From Piscicola geometra (Eukaryota; Annelida; Clitellata; Hirudinida; Piscicolidae), in assembly GCA_943735955.1 (NCBI GenBank), contig OX030956.1:3155412-3219411 (forward strand): a DNA stretch of 64,000 nt, given 5' to 3'. The notes below the pieces were generated by a model. It saw only the letters and a program-made list of their open reading frames with translations. It was not told the DNA's origin and did no database searches. Of this stretch, positions 51,344-64,000 are shown piece by piece. The position numbers were made by a program, and so were the translations under genes. Every line of letters starts with the position of its first letter. The first letter of the stretch is position 1.

Positions 51344-54171
51344 ATGGAATCATAAACTTTGCGCCAAACTATAAGAGCCATCTCCCTTTTTAGTAATATT
51401 TTTAAGATTTCTAGAACTTATTTGTTGTTCCCCTTTTCTATTTAGCATCCTAGTCAGTATACTCCAATATTATATCGTGCTGCTATAGTCCCTTCATCAA
51501 CATTATGTAATGGCAATCATGCACTTTTAGATTTCCCGTTGTCATCCTCCTTTAGTCGTTCGTGTGCTTCTTCAGTAGTTTGTCTCTATGTGTGTGTGTG
51601 TGACCGTGTTTGAAGCCATCTCGTTAAGTAGCCAAAAGTAATGAGTTAATTTATTGCTGGTTTTGCTTCTATGATGTCTTTTCTTAATCCCTGTTGTCTA
51701 CTATACATCGTTTTGTCTACTTAATGAGTTCTTCTCCACTCTTACCTTTCATCTACCGCGTGATCAGGATCCCTGCAGAAAGACCCTTTAGAAGCGATAT
51801 AAAACTTTTATACTTGCATTCCATTTAAATTTATTTTAACATTTTTATTTTTTGCACCTTTTTATTCCCTCATCATACATTCCCATTCCTAAACTACAAA
51901 CACTATTTCGTACGATTTAATTTTGTTTTTCTTAAAGTTTTCAACTTTATAGGTAGTTTCAAATAATGAAAGCCAAGAAAATAGACTTTGATGGTGACTT
52001 AATGCTTCTATCATTGCTCGTATGGAGTTTTCGCTTTAAGACCCTTATCGTTTTCTATGCTTTGTCGTCAATCTATGACACTAAATGTTTCTCCTAGGTG
52101 AGAATCTATTTAGAAAATGAAATTTTCTAACATGTGTATCAAATGGTTTTAATCTAAATTTCTAGTGACAAATAGAAATTACAACTGAACAAAATGTGAA
52201 GGATCTTTTAAATGAGCATAACTAAAAGGGAAAATATATTCATTAAATGGCGTTGATTCTGAACACTTGCACCAACTCCTTTCTCTGCTCACCATTCGGC
52301 TTTATGTTATTTCATCGAAAAGTAGTTTGCATTCTATATGAGATAAAATTATTGCTAGACGCCTCAGAGATCTAAGCCCTGATAGGAGAGAGTTTATGAT
52401 TTGACACATGATTCATTTAATAATCCCTGCATCTGGAATATCGAAGCAAAGACATCAGGTCAAGTTACTTTCTCAAAGTGTTCGGAATCTAACCAACACA
52501 CCATAATAATATGAAAAACGTAAAGATTGGAGAAATGATTTTCAAATTTCAAAATGAGAGTAGAAGACTGAGATACACCAAGACTTCTAAATATAATTTT
52601 TTAAGTTTGTTTTATATGAACCTGGATAATTTTGATGAATATAATCTAGATAAACTATCTATTCCGTCGTAAAAGATTTAGACAAGTTCATTCGTTTATT
52701 CAGCAAATCTGTGAGAATACACCGTGTAATTGGAGTTGGTAAAAATGAATAAATTGGAATGAAAACCTGATCAGTATGGAGGCAAAAAAAAAGAAAAATT
52801 CAAATGTGCTTCATGATTTTGAGAAGGTAAGAATAAGAAAAAAATGTAAAACAATATTTCTAAAATTCAAGGTTTCAAGTAACAAGAGTAGTTTATCAAG
52901 CTGAAAATGAATAAAAGTTTTTATAGGAACATTAAAAGTTCAATTATAAAATGTTGAAATGCCAACACTAAAATATGTAAAAAAAAATTAAGTTAGAATT
53001 TTAAACCATATCGAAATCGGAAGAAACCACTTCGGAAGCCTAACTTTCTATAAAAAAACTGAAAGCACTAAAAATTTAAAATTAATTTAAACCTTTTTAT
53101 TCTAATCCTTTTGTTACAAATAGTTATCTGATAAAAGTTTTTCCATTTTATAAATAATTGTCCGATAGGATTAAGGTTATCTAAAAGGGCAAGAGAATTA
53201 TTTAGAGGAAAGATATAAAACGACAAAAGAAAATATATCAGATAAAAGAAACAATAAGAGCCTATGTTAAAAGCATATGAAATTGAAAGGTTTAAATAAA
53301 ATTCAAGTTGAAACATGCAGGCATCTAATACTTTTTGGTAGTTTCTCAATTCTTTTAAAAAAACGAACAACATTTTTAGTCAGCTAACTTATATTTAAAA
53401 ATCTAAAACTGCGGGTAACCGTCGTCTTAATAAAAATAGATCCGCATTGGACAACATCCTTGGTGTTTTTTACTCAAGCACCGATCATGATTTAGTTCGA
53501 ATAACGGTCTCAATTCTGAAGTTATTTCATGAGCCTCGTTGCTTTGAACATCCGGAAGAACTCAAATCCTTTGAGGATATTTTTTCAAGGTCTTTTTCCT
53601 GTTTTAATTTTACAAATAACAGGAGATCAAGCGAGTTTTTCTGTATGTTTCCGGGCAATTTTCTTAGTCTTAGTTGAAAACTTAGCACTGAATGGATCAA
53701 ACAATTCAAAAATAAGAATTTAAAAAAGCTGAAGCAACATTAACAATCTTGGTATTAGTTGATGGAGAGAATTGGCATAGCACACTCAAATGATTTTCTA
53801 ATTGTAATAATCAGTGTTGAACTTCATCTGGAAAGTTTTATTACTACTTTCAGAATCATTTTAAACTTTTGGCCGTAGGATGAAGGTTTTTATATATTTC
53901 TATGCTCAAAGCTAGAACAATTATCAAGTATCTTCTATACTACATCGGTTACAACACCCAATACAGCAATCACTACAGCTAATCTATAACAACAATGCAG
54001 TATTCATTCAACAATACAGTTCCTAAAACAACTACAAGCAATCAAAAACAACATATATTACTTCCTGAGCTGAAAATGGAGAAGCGGGTTAATACTGATA
54101 TCTGGTGTGGGTATAGGTCCAAAAAAATACGGAGGTAAAGATGAAGGAAGGGAACACATGAGGTTGCAGGA
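51344..54171. other. Spacer between the convergent alpha-SNAP and RASD-like genes
   Basis: Should hold the two 3' untranslated regions. On the minus strand an AATAAA at 53842-53837 lies about 330 nt beyond the RASD-like stop and is a candidate poly(A) signal. No clear signal was found for alpha-SNAP. Short frames at 53447-53677 and 53068-53373 show no recognisable protein. Confidence 0.55.
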
Positions 54172-60531
<6,360 letters not shown>

Positions 60532-62582
60532 GGAGCAAGAGATCGAAGAAAATGAAAAATTAAAAACAGCTCAGATAGTCTGTAATACGATTTGAAGGTT
60601 TGAGCATTGCCAGCCGGTCTTATAACATGCCTGCTTCTTTGTCTTCCTCTTCCTTCTCACGACAGTTTCATTCGCCAATGATTCCATGCCTTCTTTTTCG
60701 TTAAGAATTTTTTTACAATTATACACGCCATATAAAACTAAAAACACCAAACTTTTTTTTCGTTTTCACAAGTCTATTTTTTGAATTATGATTTTGTTTT
60801 ATGACTATAAAAAATCGAATCAGATAATTTTTTGGGATTATTGATACAATTTTTCAATAAATCATGAATTTTTTACGTTAATACTTTTTACACAATTATC
60901 ACAGAAAATGAAATTAGAAGAAAGCATTAACTTTGGGACAGAAGAGTCAAACACACAAAAGAACACCGGCACACACATGCACTCTTTCTTTTTTTCATAA
61001 ATTTTTACTTTTCTTTTTCAAACATGCTTTAAAAAAACAATTTAATACAATAAAATGGTGAATTCGTTATTTTAACGTTAAATAGGTTCTCGTTTGTTTT
61101 TCGTATTGTTTATAGACAGCTAAAGATCTTCTTCAAACCCTTGTGAGCCATTCGAAACCATCGTTATGTTCTTTTTGTATATTTTTATAATTTTCTAGAA
61201 TTTCAGTTGACAAAAGATACGGAAATAAAACTCTGAAAAAATGAGATTTAGAGTGTCTTCAAGCTGAAATGAGAGTTACAAGGGGTGAACAGACTGCTCG
61301 ATTACGAGTTTTCTATTTTAAAATAGTGCAAACTAATTTTTTTGAGTAGATCAATTTCAACGCTTTTTAAAAATTGAAAATTAAAACTTCATAAAAAAAA
61401 GTATTGCTCCGACGAGGGCAAGGACGTTGTCTCATTCCAACGGAGATGTCATCGTATTTCGGAAAAAGCCACTCAATTATGTGTAAACACGCCTTGAAAT
61501 GTCCTTGTACTTGGAGCACATCTCCCACATTTCTCACGTTTACGTCGTTGCAATAAGCGCTCGCGCAATCAATTTCATACTTCCATAACTGAAGCCTTGA
61601 AAGCGATGAGACAGCAAAGCTAGAGTTTGTTTGGAAGTAACTCTACCACGTCATATATTGCAATAAAATTTGTCCTTTTAGGTTGGTCACAAATAAAAAT
61701 AATTTTGTTTACTAGGATCATTTCTTGAAAGCTTTTGCACGTAAAAAAAGTTGTGTGTAGTCCTATACAGTCTTTTATCGACTTAGAATAAACAACAATA
61801 ATCGGAAAATATTTTTTTCAGAAGACGAAGGCCAGCTGTTGATTATTCATTTGTTGTAAATTCCCATAAGCATATCGTTGATCGTGAAAAACCACCTTTA
61901 AACGCAAAATTATGTTCAATTTGTTTGAAAAAAACTCTTTTTGAATTCTTTTAAATTTTATCTGAGTTTAATACTTTAATTTTTTTACTTTACATTTTTT
62001 CCATTTTTTATCCAACCCACATTTTTCATTAACCGCTTTTAATATAAACGCGAGGAAAATATTCCATTGAGCTCAAAGGCTAGTAATCAAGGGGCAGTAT
62101 TTGCCATTCATTCTCTTGCGTCCTTGAGTGTTTCAATCATTTCATTAAGATTCCAATCATTCATACAACCTTGATACTTTGAGAATTTTTTGCTATAAAA
62201 AAACTTAGGCGTATGAATGGTCTTATGTATGAATAAAGTTAATTATTTACTTCAGCTGAATCATTAAAAAGCTGAATACCCTTTTTATTCTATTGATATA
62301 TTTCAATGCCCGTAATGGTTCATCTCTTCCTATTAGGATGGTGACACCTGTTTAAAGTAAATTTTAATTTTTGTTTTAAATAAATGAAAGATGTGAAATA
62401 AATCACGATAACTCTGAAAATTTCATATTTTAGGGAAAATCTACTTAGAAATATGCAATGGGTAATTTGACCCATGAGGCGCCAAAGTTATTTTTTTAAA
62501 TAGCTTTTTTTAAATTGTCCATTCGAATGATTATAATAATATTAATAATAAAAAATAGAATAAAAGCGACAAAAACTTTTTA

Positions 62583-62720
62583 GTGGCGTGTATTCCAAAC
62601 GGGCTTCCCGGCCACTTAGACCGCAAATTTTCGTTCGCGCCTATGGGCTAGTAAGACATCGGTTGCACTAGAACCATTAACCTTTGATCAAGCCGAGAGT
62701 CATTACACAATAGTCTACTC
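62583..62720 (+). repeat. SINE-like element, longest copy
   Basis: Begins GTGGCGTGTATTCCAAACGG, then GCTTCCCGGCCACTTA, then CCTATGGGCTAGTA, and ends in the reverse complement of a B-box-like motif (GGTTCTAGTGCAACCGATG on the minus strand). Parts match 1966-2000, 4075-4175 and 6176-6250. Confidence 0.6.
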
Positions 62721-63118
62721 GTACACTCCGGTTAGATTACGACCCCTTAAAATAGCGACTAAACATTATAAGATAAGATTACGACATTGATATCGCTGTT
62801 TAAAATGTAAAACTCTTGATCCTACCAAAACATCATTAGCTTAATTTTATTTTCGCAAGATCAATAGTTTTAAATCCTAAAATAGAAAAATCAATATTTT
62901 TATTTTTTCAAAATTTATTTGATTGGATTTATGTTTTGAGTTGGTGTGAGAATGAAGAGCACTCAATGATTGAAAAAGAATATAACGGCAAGTATGATAG
63001 AAACCATGTGTGTGAGAAAAGGTTATTAGAGAAAAACATGAGTTTTGGCAACAAAATGATCGATGCGTGGATTAAAAAAAATTTTTTAAGACCACTTTTT
63101 TGTATTATTCTTCATCCC

Positions 63119-63223
63119 ATTCACATAATTATCATTCTCATTATTAATATTAATATCATCATTGACATCAAGATCAACATTATCATCATAATCATAATCA
63201 TCATCGCCATTCTCATATTCAGA
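63119..63223. repeat. Imperfect (ATC/ATT)n repeat
   Basis: CATCAT, ATTATT and ATCATC units. Both long frames across it are repeat artefacts. Confidence 0.85.
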
Positions 63224-63808
63224 GGCAGTAGCAACAAGTTATATGTATGTGAAACTTGATGACTTATGTTCTTCCTATGAATCCAATACCACTCGCCGTT
63301 CAAGGACATTTCTCAGTTGCAAATACTTTCGCTTTTCTAATCGTTAAATTCCTGAAAGGCTTCTCAAATCTTCGATTTTCTTATGTGTCTAAATCATTAG
63401 ACACAATCCTCTCCTCGCACTGTCTACTCTTCAGCTTCCAGGTAGCTAAGCTAGCTACATAACTAAAAAATACTATTCAATAAAACTGCTAAATGTAAAT
63501 ATCATTCAGCCTTATACTTATAACTATGAAATCCTATAATTAACTATAAAGTTTTATATTTGCTCCCACGATTATTATAATTAATATTATGATTGGTTAT
63601 CAACTAAAATGGTATATGAATAGAAAAACCTAAAAAATAAGCTTATAAATTATAAATTGCGGTCATTATAGCCATATTAGATCAACGTGCAATTATCTTA
63701 TTTTAGTTTTAACACACAAAACAGAAAAATAATTTATACATTTATTTTAATAAGTTTTTGACTTCCTTGCTCAAAGTTTCTTCATTATTATGCTTACATT
63801 TAAAAGAA

Positions 63809-63935
63809 TTATCCATTTGAAATATGAGAACGCGTGTACAAAAGGTCCCAGAAGCTTCGATGAACGTTCAACGGCGAGATGATACTATCTAGTCGAAAGT
63901 CATCTTCTTCCGTTGGACCGCCTTGCGGTTTGTAC
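63809..63935 (-). CDS. Possible last exon of an unidentified minus-strand gene (partial)
   Basis: After an AAAAAAG acceptor, 41 open codons end in TAA. They read YKPQGGPTEEDDFRLDSIIS, then PLNVHRSFWDLLYTRSHISN and G. Composition is near 46% GC in a roughly 28% GC neighbourhood and the residue mix is protein-like. No family is recognised, and upstream exons would lie beyond the window. Confidence 0.35.
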
Positions 63936-64000
63936 CTTTTTTACATTCTTATATAGAGCTAAAAGGTCAGTTTCAAAAAATCTTTTAGTTCTTCTTGACG

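Larger units (their letters stand above)
60532..63808. other. AT-rich region upstream of the RASD-like gene
   Basis: No supported gene. It contains the SINE-like element at 62583-62720 and an ATC/ATT repeat at 63119-63223. The RASD-like promoter should be near 60532-61000 but no clear core element is visible. Confidence 0.55.

Overview
The window is AT-rich invertebrate animal DNA (roughly 70% A+T by eye). It carries three intron-containing protein genes that follow the standard genetic code, set among long AT-rich stretches, microsatellites and decayed mobile elements. A CaV2 calcium-channel gene with a C-terminal PDZ ligand, an AT-AC (U12-type) intron and alternative IS4 exons points to Metazoa. 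The phylum cannot be fixed from this sequence alone. All exon models below were read by eye from homology, splice sites and codon phase.

Layout. 1-18259: AT-rich sequence with no gene I can support, holding short SINE-like fragments, a degenerate (GT)n block at 9286-9608, an (AT)n tract and a ~140 bp tandem duplication. 18260-43264 (+): a 49-exon gene for the pore-forming alpha-1 subunit of a CaV2 (N/P/Q-type, cacophony/UNC-2) channel, about 2434 residues, with an EEEE selectivity filter and a C-terminal EEWC. It has two phase-incompatible, hence mutually exclusive, exons for the first voltage sensor. Its intron 4 holds a dead hAT transposon with intact ends and an 8-bp target duplication. 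43265-48412: AT-rich spacer with a (CA)n repeat and a degenerate telomere-like tract. 48413-51343 (+): an 11-exon alpha-SNAP gene (293 aa), complete. 54172-60531 (-): a 7-exon RASD (Dexras/Rhes)-like Ras GTPase of about 544 aa, with a ~285-residue insertion between the G4 and G5 motifs and a C-terminal CKVS prenylation box. 60532-64000: AT-rich, with a SINE-like element and a possible last exon of another minus-strand gene at the edge.

The first two genes act in the same process: CaV2 channels trigger vesicle fusion at active zones, and alpha-SNAP with NSF recycles the SNARE complexes afterwards. Mammalian RASD proteins have been reported to modulate CaV2 currents through G-protein signalling. 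Whether their linkage here means anything is untested. The most notable observations are the alternative IS4 exons, the AT-AC intron, the RASD-like GTPase architecture, and the unusually high share of 5' splice sites starting GTT.
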